Shown in pieces: positions 37,989 through 46,112 of a stretch of DNA of 64,000 nt (the first letter of the stretch is position 1; each line of letters begins with the position of its first letter). The position numbers and the translations under genes were made by a program. The notes under the pieces are model-generated. The model searched no databases. It was not told the DNA's origin and saw only the letters and a list, made by a program, of their open reading frames with translations. The DNA comes from Lachnospiraceae bacterium (GTDB lineage: Bacteria > Bacillota > Clostridia > Lachnospirales > Lachnospiraceae): the NCBI GenBank assembly GCA_017453065.1, contig JAFTKW010000004.1:170177-234176 (forward strand). The letters run 5' to 3'.

Positions 37989-38342
37989 ATGAGTAAGGCG
38001 GAAATCCTGAAAAAGGAAATTCTTCGCCAATACCGCAGCGTACGTCAATTTGCACTTGAGATGGAAATCCCATATAGTACATTGGTAACCGCATTGGAAC
38101 GTGGTATCGAAGGTATGGCTTATGGCACAGTGATCAAAATGTGTGACAAGCTAAACCTGAACCCAGTAGACTTCAGCTCTCTTGAAAGAGAAGCGTCTCT
38201 GGGAGCACAGCTTTTGGAAAACAGAGTTATGCAGAACTATGTTAAGCTAAACCAGGCTGGCCGCGACAAAGTATTGGAGTTGATGGACGACTTTGTACAG
38301 ATTGAAAAGTATAGAGCCAAAAGTAAAAAGGTTGGTAAATAG
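37989..38342 (+). CDS. Small XRE-like helix-turn-helix protein
   Basis: Protein of 117 residues. Residues about 8-60 (RSVRQFALEMEIPYSTLVTA and YGTVIKMCDKLNLNPVDF) have the spacing of a Cro/CI-type helix-turn-helix; the rest is helical (AGRDKVLELMDDFVQIEKYR), as in many short clostridial XRE regulators. It has an AAAAAAGGAGG ribosome site and its own terminator and so forms a single-gene unit. Target genes are unknown. Function as a DNA-binding regulator is inferred. Confidence 0.75.
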   Translation: MSKAEILKKEILRQYRSVRQFALEMEIPYSTLVTALERGIEGMAYGTVIKMCDKLNLNPVDFSSLEREASLGAQLLENRVMQNYVKLNQAGRDKVLELMDDFVQIEKYRAKSKKVGK

Positions 38343-38360
38343 ATTTATTTAAAAGCCAAA

Positions 38361-38390
38361 GGCAGGTAGAAATTTCTACTTGCCTTTTTT
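38361..38390 (+). terminator. Rho-independent terminator
   Basis: GGCAGGTAGAAA / TTTCTACTTGCC (one G-U pair), no extra loop bases needed beyond the arm ends, then TTTTTT. Confidence 0.85.
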
Positions 38391-38476
38391 ATGTACTCTG
38401 TATATAATGTTGCTTAAAGGTTTGAATATCAAAGTATTTTAAATTCAAATAATAAGAGTTTCAAAAGGAGTATATT

Positions 38477-40093
38477 ATGAATTGGAACGAAGCCATTAAT
38501 GATCTGGAAGAGCGCAGGGGAAGAGCCCTTCTAGGTGGAGGTCAACTAAAGATTGATAAGCAGCATCAGCAGGGGAAACTGACTGCTAGAGAAAGAATAG
38601 AGATTTTGCTAGACAAAGGCACCTTTGTAGAGGTGGATGGATTTGTAGAATCCAGAATTGACGATTTTGATTTGGACAAAAAGCGTGTGGCTGGAGATGG
38701 CGTAGTAACAGGCTACGGTGAGATTGACGGACGACTTGTATTTGTAGCAAGTGAAGATTTTACTGTAATCGGAGGAACCCTCGGTGAGTATCACTCCTTC
38801 AAGATTACACGTCTGCAGGATATGGCCATGCAGATGAAGGCACCACTTATTTGTATCAATGACAGCGGCGGAGCACGTATTGAAGAAGGTATTTCTTCTC
38901 TCAGCGGCTATAGTGGAATGTTTTTAAGACATACCAAGGCATCTGGTGTGATTCCTCAGATTGCGGTTATTTTAGGACCTTGTTCTGGCGGCGCTTGTTA
39001 TGCGCCAGCTATCTGTGACTTTATCTTTATGGTAAAAGATACATCCAAGATGTTTATCACTGGACCAAACGTGGTGAAGACCGTTATCAACGAAGAGGTT
39101 TCCGTAGAGGAACTTGGCGGAGCGAAAGTGCATGCGACCAAGTCTGGTGTGTCTCACTTCACATACGATACAGAAAATGAATGTCTCATGGGAGTGCGTA
39201 AGTTGCTTACTTATTTGCCTAGCAACTGTGAAGAAAAAGCGCCTGTGATTCCTCCTATTGAAGAGAGAAGCAAACAGTTTCCACGTATCAGCAAACTCTT
39301 GTTTAAGATGAATCCAGCGAAAAAGGAACAGGTAAAGAATCCTTGTGAAAGGTTGACGAGCATTGTGCCAGACAATTCCAGACTTGCCTATGATGTAAAA
39401 GAAGTAATCGGCTGCATTGCAGATGAGGGGACTTTCTTTGAAGTGCAAAAGGAATTTGCTGCTAATGCGGTAGTTGGATGGGCTCGTATGAACGGTCAAA
39501 GCGTAGGCTTTGTGGCCAACCAGCCAGGACAGATGTGCGGCTCTTTGGACTATCACGCTTCTGACAAGGTTGCTAGATTTATTCGCTTCTGCGATTGCTT
39601 CAATATTCCGCTGGTTACACTGGTAGATGTTCCCGCTTTCTTGCCTGGTACAGCGCAGGAGCACAATGGAATCATCAGACATGGCGCCAAAGTTTTGTAT
39701 GCGTACTCCGAAGCTACCGTTCCAAAGATTACTTTGATTATGCGTAAAGCATACGGCGGTGCGTATATTGCTATGAACTCTAAGGAGATGGGTGCAGATA
39801 TGGTATTTGCTTGGCCTATTGCTGAAATCGCAGTAATGGGTGCAGATGGGGCGGTTAATATTGCATTTAAGCGCAAGATTAAGGCTGCTGCAGACCCAGA
39901 AGCAATGCGAGCACAGTGCAAGAAAGAATACGAGGATCGTTTCCTAAATCCTTACGTTGCAGCTTCAAGAGGATATGTGAATGAGGTAATTAAGCCAGAG
40001 GAGACAAGAGATCGTATTTTGAAAGCACTGTCTGCACTTAAGAACAAAAAAATAGAACCTATCTATAAAAAGCATGGAAACATACCTCTATAA
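38477..40093 (+). CDS. Biotin-dependent carboxyltransferase (acyl-CoA carboxylase beta / MmdA type)
   Basis: Carboxyltransferase of 538 residues with both crotonase-like halves. The N-half has GKLTARERIEILLDKGTF, NDSGGARIEEGISSLSGYSG and GPCSGGACYAPAICDF; the C-half has GFVANQPGQMCGSLD, DVPAFLPGTAQEHNG, IMRKAYGGAYIAMNSKEMGA and WPIAEIAVMGADGAVNI. This is the family of propionyl-CoA carboxylase beta subunit and methylmalonyl-CoA or glutaconyl-CoA decarboxylase alpha subunit. No biotin carrier, biotin carboxylase or sodium-pump subunit is nearby, so which complex it joins cannot be decided. AAAGGAG precedes the ATG. It is a lone gene, convergent with the FliD-like gene 7 bases away. Confidence 0.9.
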   Translation: MNWNEAINDLEERRGRALLGGGQLKIDKQHQQGKLTARERIEILLDKGTFVEVDGFVESRIDDFDLDKKRVAGDGVVTGYGEIDGRLVFVASEDFTVIGGTLGEYHSFKITRLQDMAMQMKAPLICINDSGGARIEEGISSLSGYSGMFLRHTKASGVIPQIAVILGPCSGGACYAPAICDFIFMVKDTSKMFITGPNVVKTVINEEVSVEELGGAKVHATKSGVSHFTYDTENECLMGVRKLLTYLPSNCEEKAPVIPPIEERSKQFPRISKLLFKMNPAKKEQVKNPCERLTSIVPDNSRLAYDVKEVIGCIADEGTFFEVQKEFAANAVVGWARMNGQSVGFVANQPGQMCGSLDYHASDKVARFIRFCDCFNIPLVTLVDVPAFLPGTAQEHNGIIRHGAKVLYAYSEATVPKITLIMRKAYGGAYIAMNSKEMGADMVFAWPIAEIAVMGADGAVNIAFKRKIKAAADPEAMRAQCKKEYEDRFLNPYVAASRGYVNEVIKPEETRDRILKALSALKNKKIEPIYKKHGNIPL

Positions 40094-40103
40094 ATAGGTT
40101 CTA
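40046..40103 (-). terminator. Candidate terminator for the minus-strand FliD-like gene, inside the facing coding region
   Basis: Perfect 10-bp inverted repeat TAGAACCTAT / ATAGGTTCTA (40053-40062, 40094-40103) followed, on the minus strand, by a run of T (A-run 40046-40052 on plus). The 31-base loop is long, so the call is moderate. Confidence 0.5.
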
Positions 40104-41390
40104 AATATAGCCATTAAACATCATGCCACTATAAGGGCTTGGAGTATAGGGGCTTGCAAAGGTCTTACCAGGATTTTTGTAAGCCACTATTTTTTTGTCC
40201 ACATAATGCATAGGGTCGATGGAAATCTGAGAAGTCTTGCGGACTAGGGAAGAAGCAAAGTTCTTGATGGTCGAAATGACGTCGTGTACTCCTTCCTCGG
40301 AAAAACTACGAGCCAGAAGGTTATCGTCTACAGCCAGTGTGCTGTCTTCCTGCAAACGCAATCCCATGGATTGGAATTCGGACAAATATAAGGAAGAGAT
40401 ATTGGTCATCTCTCTGGAAAGCTTGGTGCTGCGAGGGAACCTATCCTGATATTCGTGAACTGCTTTGACGAAAGAGTTGTATCCGCCAATCAGGTTCTTT
40501 ACGTTTTCAGCGAGAGACTCGTAATCGGTCTTGAGACCCAAAGTAACAGCTTCGCCTTCGCTACTCACGCCTTTCAATGTTACATCGTACATGTGACCAA
40601 CCGTAAAGTGGTTGGATGTGGTGCTTCTGTCCTCGCCGTTGATGGTGAAGAGCGCGTTGCTTGGAGGGCTGGAGATATAGTCTAGCCCAAAGTATGCCAC
40701 AGTGCCACTTCGCTTACTGGTCTGATGATCAGAGATGGTAAAGATTGGAGCGCCAGTTTCACTTCCTGTATTGTCGGAGGCCAATCTAAGCGCATAGGTA
40801 TCGTCTGCTTCGTGAAGATCAGCCTTGATGCCAATATCGGCATTGCTGATCAGACGAACCAAACGTTCCTGAACTTCTTTGTGAGTTTCACCTTCTTTGA
40901 TGCTGAATTGGAATTCATAGTTAAGTCCGCTAATAGACACGTCAAAGGAATAGGTGTCAGGCTCTAAAGCGACAGGAGTATCTGCCAAATAAAGACCAAG
41001 GTTCTTTTGAGGACTGGCAAGACGCTGGACTTCCATCTCGATGGTAGGCAATATGTCGTCAGGACTGAACTGTCCAATATAAGTCGCAGAGATAACATCT
41101 TCATTGCTGGAGGTCGCAACCTTTTTGCCCAGGAGCTGTTCTTCTTCGAGACCACCTAAAGATGCAATCGTATTGCGCAAATCTCTGGCACTTTCCTTTA
41201 AACCAATAGCATAAGCCTGCGTAGCTGCAGCATCTGTAGGGAGATACCAAGGGGACTCTTTATTCAGTTTGACCATGGAATTGTAAACACTACGAAGTTC
41301 GCTCTTTTTGTGGGTATCAAAGCGCGAAGTGCCCTTGGGCGCATATGTAGTCAGATAGTGGTTGTAAACACCGTTTAGAATTGCACTCAA
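40101..41390 (-). CDS. FliD-like flagellar/axial protein of unknown role
   Basis: Protein of 429 residues, lacking the N-terminal FliD start motif. The segments LKTDYESLAENVKNLIGGYN and SFVKAVHEYQDRFPR, followed by LYLSEFQSMGLRLQEDSTLA, resemble the C-terminal cap domain of FliD; residues 130-270 look beta-rich (SFDVSISGLNYEFQFSIKEG). The N-terminus is helical and polar. It starts with TTG seven to nine bases after AGGAGGGG. No sigma-28 site was found upstream. It sits alone, 3.7 kb from the motility block. It might be an accessory cap or a surface filament protein; the relation is suggested by motif only. Confidence 0.5.
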   Translation of the reverse strand: MSAILNGVYNHYLTTYAPKGTSRFDTHKKSELRSVYNSMVKLNKESPWYLPTDAAATQAYAIGLKESARDLRNTIASLGGLEEEQLLGKKVATSSNEDVISATYIGQFSPDDILPTIEMEVQRLASPQKNLGLYLADTPVALEPDTYSFDVSISGLNYEFQFSIKEGETHKEVQERLVRLISNADIGIKADLHEADDTYALRLASDNTGSETGAPIFTISDHQTSKRSGTVAYFGLDYISSPPSNALFTINGEDRSTTSNHFTVGHMYDVTLKGVSSEGEAVTLGLKTDYESLAENVKNLIGGYNSFVKAVHEYQDRFPRSTKLSREMTNISSLYLSEFQSMGLRLQEDSTLAVDDNLLARSFSEEGVHDVISTIKNFASSLVRKTSQISIDPMHYVDKKIVAYKNPGKTFASPYTPSPYSGMMFNGYI

Positions 41391-41607
41391 AACCAGCCCC
41401 TCCTTTCTTCCTTGAAATCTGCCCGGCTAGTAGTTGAACGATGAAAATCCTTTTCCACCGCATAAAATGCCTATTTTTATACATACATTCTAGCATTTAT
41501 ACTTGCATAAATCAATAAAAAACTATATTATAATAAGAAGAAAAGGGTATTTATTTGGTTTTTTGTTCCGAAATGCCCCATTTTCTAGCAAAAATCGAAA
41601 AAAGTGA

Positions 41608-41636
41608 TTGACTCTGAAAGCCCTATGTGCTATATT
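41608..41636 (+). promoter_or_regulatory. Sigma-A promoter of the rpmG-secE-nusG transcript
   Basis: TTGACT, 17-base spacer, TATATT. The rest of the 334-bp gap 41391-41724 is AT-rich; a weak AAAGA/TCTTT hairpin with T-run (about 41647-41670) follows the promoter and could be a leader attenuator. Confidence 0.85.
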
Positions 41637-41724
41637 ATTCAAGCGAATAAAGATTTAGGTCTTTTTTTTATGCTCAAAATTATTAAATGCGAAATATTGG
41701 AACATAGCGCGTGGAGGTGGAAAT

Positions 41725-41874
41725 ATGCGTACAAAGATTACATTGGCATGCACAGAGTGCAAACAGCGTAACTACAACACAACAAAGGATAAGAAAACTC
41801 ATCCAGACAGAATGGAAACTAAGAAATATTGCAGATTCTGCAAGACTCACACTTTGCATAAAGAAACAAAGTAA
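41725..41874 (+). CDS. rpmG: 50S ribosomal protein L33
   Basis: Short gene of 49 codons, [17 protein letters not shown] to the end HTLHKETK. It is the zinc-binding form with both Cys pairs (CTEC and CRFC), so there may be no need of a zinc-free paralogue under replete zinc. GGAGGTGG lies before the ATG. It leads the classic rpmG-secE-nusG order, 19 bases before secE. The tRNA-Trp often found next to it is absent. Confidence 0.97.
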   Translation: MRTKITLACTECKQRNYNTTKDKKTHPDRMETKKYCRFCKTHTLHKETK

Positions 41875-41893
41875 TTTGTGAAAGGAGCAGACA

Positions 41894-42097
41894 ATGGGAG
41901 ATTCCACAGAAAAGACAGCTAAGACTCCTTTCTTCAAGGGAGTTAAAAAAGAATTTAAGAAAATCACATGGCCTGACAAAAAGTCTATGTTCAAACAAGC
42001 CGTTGCGGTTGTGGGAATATCTGTTGTTGTCGGCGTGATTATCGCTGTGATCGATTTGGTTGCACAGTATGGCGTAAACTTCTTGACATCATTATAA
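41894..42097 (+). CDS. secE: Preprotein translocase subunit SecE
   Basis: Single-span SecE (67 residues) of the SecYEG channel. The amphipathic helix with KKEFKKITWPDKKSM is diagnostic; one membrane helix follows (AVAVVGISVVVGVIIAVIDL). Short form typical of Gram-positive bacteria. AAAGGAG precedes the ATG; nusG follows 13 bases later. Confidence 0.96.
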   Translation: MGDSTEKTAKTPFFKGVKKEFKKITWPDKKSMFKQAVAVVGISVVVGVIIAVIDLVAQYGVNFLTSL

Positions 42098-42110
42098 GTG
42101 AGGTAAAGAT

Positions 42111-42629
42111 ATGGCAGAGGCAAATTGGTATGTAGTTCATACTTATTCAGGTTATGAGAATAAAGTCAAAGCCAATATTGAGAAGACTATCGAGAACAAT
42201 AGACACCTTGCAGAGCGTATCCTTGAGGTACGAGTTCCTATGCAGGACGTCGTAGAAGTGAAGAACGGTGTGAAAAAGACTGTTCAGAAGAAAATGTTCC
42301 CTGGTTATGTCCTCCTCAACATGGTGATGGATGATGATACCTGGTATGTAGTAAGAAATACTCGTGGAGTTACAGGATTTGTTGGTCCTGGAAGCAAAGC
42401 AGTACCTCTTACAGAAGCAGAGATGAAGCCACTTGGAATCAAAACAGACAATGTGTCTATTGATTTTGGCGAAGGCGACAGCATCGCAGTAGTAGCAGGC
42501 GTGTGGAAAGATACGATTGGTGTGGTTCAGAAATTGGATCATGGCAAACAGACAGCTACTATCAATGTAGAACTTTTCGGCAGAGAAACACCTGTTGAAA
42601 TTAGTTTTGCAGAAGTTAGAAAACTTTAA
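42111..42629 (+). CDS. nusG: Transcription elongation/termination factor NusG
   Basis: Factor of 172 residues that couples RNA polymerase to ribosomes and pausing signals. NGN domain begins EANWYVVHTYSGYENKVKAN; the KOW motif at the C-terminus is VWKDTIGVVQKLDHGKQT; the last residues (VEISFAEVRKL) are typical. GTGAGGTAAAG serves as ribosome site. A structured gap of 194 bases separates it from rplK. Confidence 0.97.
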   Translation: MAEANWYVVHTYSGYENKVKANIEKTIENNRHLAERILEVRVPMQDVVEVKNGVKKTVQKKMFPGYVLLNMVMDDDTWYVVRNTRGVTGFVGPGSKAVPLTEAEMKPLGIKTDNVSIDFGEGDSIAVVAGVWKDTIGVVQKLDHGKQTATINVELFGRETPVEISFAEVRKL

Positions 42630-42720
42630 TTTGGTATTTATTTGAAACTGGTGCTTGCATCGGTGAAGATTAAATATAAGTAACAAGAAAAGTCTATGAA
42701 TAAGACATAGACAGTGGGAG

Positions 42721-42778
42721 CACAACATTTCGCTTCGCGAACTGTGTAAAGAATTGCAAGCAATTCTTTCAGGTTGTG
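42721..42778 (+). promoter_or_regulatory. Multi-hairpin leader before rplK
   Basis: Outer helix CACAAC/GTTGTG (42721-42726 with 42773-42778) encloses two perfect hairpins: TTCGC-TTC-GCGAA (42729-42741) and AAAGAATTGC-AA-GCAATTCTTT (42748-42769), a three-way-junction layout. It may be the L1 autoregulatory site of the rplK-rplA mRNA, but the L1 signature was not verified. No T-run follows, so it is not a terminator. Confidence 0.6.
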
Positions 42779-42823
42779 AAAGGGATTAGAGGTGCGCCTG
42801 ACCACATTATAGGAGGTGCCACA

Positions 42824-43249
42824 ATGGCAAAGAAAGTAGAAGGATACATTAAATTACAGATCCCTGCTGGAAAAGCTACACCAGCTCCACCAGTTGGTCC
42901 AGCTCTTGGTCAGCACGGAGTAAACATCGTTGAATTTACAAAACAGTTCAACGCAAGAACAGCAGATAAGGGTGACACAATCATCCCTGTTGTAATCACA
43001 GTTTATGCAGACAGAAGTTTCAGTTTCGTTACAAAGACTCCACCTGCTGCAGTATTGCTTAAGAAAGCTTGTAACCTGAAGTCAGGTTCTGGCGCACCTA
43101 ACAAGACAAAAGTTGCTACAATTTCCAAAGCAAAGGTTCAGGAAATCGCAGAAATGAAGATGCCAGACCTTAACGCAGCTAGTCTTGAGGCAGCTATGAG
43201 CATGATTGCTGGTACAGCAAGAAGTATGGGTATCGTAGTAGAGGATTAA
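42824..43249 (+). CDS. rplK: 50S ribosomal protein L11
   Basis: L11 of 141 residues at the GTPase centre. N-terminal [20 protein letters not shown] keeps the two prolines where thiopeptide resistance arises, so it is wild type. An in-frame GTG-like extension upstream is rejected: AGGAGGTG lies just before the ATG at 42824. Next gene rplA, 59 bases away; the pair is normally repressed by L1. Confidence 0.97.
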   Translation: MAKKVEGYIKLQIPAGKATPAPPVGPALGQHGVNIVEFTKQFNARTADKGDTIIPVVITVYADRSFSFVTKTPPAAVLLKKACNLKSGSGAPNKTKVATISKAKVQEIAEMKMPDLNAASLEAAMSMIAGTARSMGIVVED

Positions 43250-43308
43250 TTAACATTTAGTTGGGAGACAACAGAAGTTTGTCGTTAGAACCATAGGAGG
43301 AAACAAAA

Positions 43309-44001
43309 ATGAAACATGGAAAGAAATATAGCGAAGCTGCTAAGTTGATCGAACGTGGCAATTTCTACGAGCCAGAAGAAGCTATCGCATTGGTAAAGAA
43401 AGCTGCACCTGCAAAGTTTGACGAAACAGTTGAACTTCACCTTAGAACAGGTTGTGACGGACGTCACGCTGAGCAGCAGATCCGTGGCGCAGTTGTTCTG
43501 CCAAACGGAACAGGTAAGACTGTAAAAGTATTGGTATTCGCAAAGGGCGACAAGTTGAATGAGGCAGAAGCAGCTGGCGCAGATTACGTTGGTGGCGAAG
43601 AACTCATTCCAAAGATTCAGAACGAAGGATGGCTTGACTTTGACGTTGTAGTTGCTACACCTGATATGATGGGTGTTGTAGGACGTCTTGGTAAAGTACT
43701 TGGTCCTAAGGGACTTATGCCTAACCCAAAAGCTGGTACAGTAACAATGGATGTTACTAAAGCTGTTAACGATATCAAAGCTGGTAAGATCGAGTACAGA
43801 CTTGACAAGACCAATATCGTACACGTTCCAGTTGGTAAGGTTTCCTTTACTGAAGAAGCTTTGATGGAAAACTTCAAAGCTATCATGGACGCTATCATCA
43901 AAGCTAAACCAAGCGCACTCAAAGGTCAGTATTTGAAGAGCATCACTCTTACTTCTACAATGGGCCCTGGCGTGAAGATTAGCACAGCTAAGTTCCAATA
44001 A
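43309..44001 (+). CDS. rplA: 50S ribosomal protein L1
   Basis: L1 of 230 residues, the mobile stalk protein and autogenous repressor of rplK-rpl[21 protein letters not shown] start, [20 protein letters not shown], and the signature [20 protein letters not shown] are typical, as is [21 protein letters not shown] precedes the ATG. A strong terminator follows, so rplJ-rplL are transcribed separately here. Confidence 0.97.
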   Translation: MKHGKKYSEAAKLIERGNFYEPEEAIALVKKAAPAKFDETVELHLRTGCDGRHAEQQIRGAVVLPNGTGKTVKVLVFAKGDKLNEAEAAGADYVGGEELIPKIQNEGWLDFDVVVATPDMMGVVGRLGKVLGPKGLMPNPKAGTVTMDVTKAVNDIKAGKIEYRLDKTNIVHVPVGKVSFTEEALMENFKAIMDAIIKAKPSALKGQYLKSITLTSTMGPGVKISTAKFQ

Positions 44002-44011
44002 AATAAGCATT

Positions 44012-44042
44012 AAAAAGCCACTCTTTATAGAGTGGCTTTTTT
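44012..44042. terminator. Terminator after rplA, usable from both strands
   Basis: AAAAAGCCACTC / GAGTGGCTTTTTT with a 6-base loop. Confidence 0.92.
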
Positions 44043-44093
44043 GTGATGGCGACGAGGCAAGTGTCATCGTGCTTGCGCGAAATGACATTTGCC
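44039..44093 (+). repeat. Terminator-associated 25-bp repeat, copy 2, leading into a long hairpin
   Basis: Bases 44039-44063 equal copy 1 except one base (GTG for GCG at the end). It runs into a 12-bp stem GGCAAGTGTCAT / ATGACATTTGCC (44056-44067, 44082-44093; one G-U pair) with a smaller CGTG/GCGCG stem in the loop. On the minus strand this hairpin lies just past the stop of the membrane-protein gene and could help end it. Confidence 0.8.
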
Positions 44094-44107
44094 GACTGCT
44101 CTGCGGC

Positions 44108-45826
44108 TTAATTGACTTCATAAAGGTAGATTCTGTAATAACTGTCCTGCGTCTCAAACTGATTGAGCAGGGTGAGATTCATATCTTCAGCGGTTACAAT
44201 ATATGCCGCTGACAAAATGTAGTTACAACCTAATTCTTTCAGCGCGGATGTGTTAAGTTCGAGGGAGTTATACCAGAAGGAATCTTTTTCAACTGTGTAG
44301 TAACCGTACAATTCTGCGGACAATAGATAACATCGGTTGCCCCATTGGTCGAAGTAGGCTGTCAGATAGTCTGACTTGCTTAGTTCTGGAGCGATAATTT
44401 CTCTAAAAGCATGTTTGTATTCCAATGGGTAATTGTTGGAATATCCATCTATACAGTAAAAACCGTGATAGATGGCGGCGGCTGGGTCTATTCCCAGGCT
44501 GGCGACTTTGTATTCGGAAATGGATAGGTCTTTTTCTCTGAAGAGATAATTCTCAACCTGATCCATTACACCAAGTGCCAAATAGTCAGACCAACTGATG
44601 GTTTCGTAGTCGCTATACAAAAGTTTTTGCACATTGGGCTTAAGGTAAGAGGTCTTCAAACAGCTAAAACCTAGACAAAGCATTAGTGCAATTGAGATTG
44701 GACAAACAATCCATTTGGTCCATCTTCGGTCAGACCAAAGGAGACAAAGGCTACATGCCAATACTATATACCAAAGTGCTGGGGTAATCCACATGATGCG
44801 GGTTAGCTGGAAGGACTTGAGAGCCCCCAGATTGCTGCGAAGTGAAACAATGAATGGCGTAGTCCACAGAGCAGCGGTAGCATACATCAGTAGGATGCAA
44901 ATCAAAGTAAACACTAAGGTTCTGAACAACTTTCGCTGGCTATCGTTTGCACTTGCTTTAAGAGAAAGGTAAACAATTATGGCGCCCAGTGCAACGAACA
45001 ATATCCATATATGATGGTCTACGGAGTGACTGGTGTTGCTGGTTAAGTGTGTCCAAAAGCTTTTTAGGAAGGAACTGCTTTCGATGTGATACTCCTCTTT
45101 GTGAGAAGTAAACCCTGAACCAATCCCTAAAATCTGTCCAATCAAGGAGAGATTACATGTCACATAAATAAGTAGCATCAGCACGGTGGAAAGTATGTTG
45201 TGCAAATGAGTCTTCCATTTGCCTGTAATCAATAAGTACAAAGAAAACAGGCTACCGATGATTAGCCAACCGAAACCTACAAGAATCAGTGAAGACATGC
45301 AGGTGTATAAGGCAATATATATATAAGAAGACTTAAGGTGCTTGCGTTCGTACAAATTCCAAAAACACAGGATTAACAGTGGTATTCCGTAGTGAGCCAA
45401 ACCGTATACTGGTAAAAAAGGAAGAAAGGCATACATCACAGCAACCATTAGAGAAATGTATTTGTGGCCGGTAATGCGGTTGGCTAGTAAAAACATTCCT
45501 ACATAGGCAGTGACTTGAACGCCAAACTGTAGTATACTGTACGCTGTGAACGGAGAAAATAGGGCGAATAACAATACTGCCAATGGCGCAGGCGGTGTCA
45601 AAGCTGTCTGGCCGACTCCACCAAGAAATTCAGGGAAGAAGCCATTTCCTGAAAAAAGATGCTTGGCCTGCAGGATATATGCGATAAGCTCTCCGTCCAG
45701 TTGGTCATGGTAATCTACTATGGAATCTACTCCGAGAATCAGGGTTGGCACCAGGGATAGAAAAAGGATAACTAAACCTAGGCCAAACAAATGTCCCGTC
45801 TTGATGGAGAGAAACATTTTTTTCAT
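44108..45826 (-). CDS. Polytopic membrane protein, possibly GT-C-like glycosyltransferase
   Basis: Integral membrane protein of 572 residues with about eleven to twelve hydrophobic helices in residues 10-400 and a soluble C-terminal part of roughly 170 residues. The first outer loop has acidic residues (DYHDQLDGELIAYILQ), as in GT-C-type sugar transferases and YfhO-like proteins, but no firm motif match can be claimed. The start follows AAAGGATT. It is placed on the opposite strand between rplA and rplJ, splitting the usual rplKAJL cluster. It has no same-strand partner. A role in glycosylating a wall polymer is an inference from topology only. Confidence 0.6.
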   Translation of the reverse strand: MKKMFLSIKTGHLFGLGLVILFLSLVPTLILGVDSIVDYHDQLDGELIAYILQAKHLFSGNGFFPEFLGGVGQTALTPPAPLAVLLFALFSPFTAYSILQFGVQVTAYVGMFLLANRITGHKYISLMVAVMYAFLPFLPVYGLAHYGIPLLILCFWNLYERKHLKSSYIYIALYTCMSSLILVGFGWLIIGSLFSLYLLITGKWKTHLHNILSTVLMLLIYVTCNLSLIGQILGIGSGFTSHKEEYHIESSSFLKSFWTHLTSNTSHSVDHHIWILFVALGAIIVYLSLKASANDSQRKLFRTLVFTLICILLMYATAALWTTPFIVSLRSNLGALKSFQLTRIMWITPALWYIVLACSLCLLWSDRRWTKWIVCPISIALMLCLGFSCLKTSYLKPNVQKLLYSDYETISWSDYLALGVMDQVENYLFREKDLSISEYKVASLGIDPAAAIYHGFYCIDGYSNNYPLEYKHAFREIIAPELSKSDYLTAYFDQWGNRCYLLSAELYGYYTVEKDSFWYNSLELNTSALKELGCNYILSAAYIVTAEDMNLTLLNQFETQDSYYRIYLYEVN

Positions 45827-45901
45827 AGAATGAATCCTTTCATATTTAATACTTTCATTCTAACATAAAATAGTATGTTTTCAAGATTATTATAAAATGT
45901 G

Positions 45902-45930
45902 TTGACAAGGCAAATGTCTTGTGTTATTAT
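45902..45930 (+). promoter_or_regulatory. Sigma-A promoter of rplJ-rplL
   Basis: TTGACA, 17-base spacer, TATTAT, with GTG before the -10. It gives a leader of about 175 bases that holds the L10 element. Confidence 0.93.
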
Positions 45931-45950
45931 ACAAAACGGTTAAAAAACCA

Positions 45951-46085
45951 TGCCGAAGACAGTAGGTGCGACCAAGAGGTTGCGTAAGCGTATCGCCTAC
46001 CGAGGAAAAGAGTTTTTAAGATTAGACTTTTTGGCCTCCCTGTCTTTAGGGAGGCCTTTTTTAATATCTGAGGCTCCTTTCGGCA
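45951..46085 (+). promoter_or_regulatory. Ribosomal protein L10 leader with attenuator
   Basis: The sequence TGCCGAAGACAGTAGGTGCG and the closing GCCTACCGAGG are the known L10-leader core, where L10(L12)4 binds (helix GTAGG.../...CCTAC). A rho-independent terminator follows: GGCCTCCC / GGGAGGCC then TTTTTT (46033-46062). Beyond it TTCGGCA (46079-46085) can pair with TGCCGAA (45951-45957). Excess L10 is expected to favour termination. Confidence 0.88.
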
Positions 46086-46112
46086 CAAATCTATAAGGAG
46101 GTAAAGAAGAAT

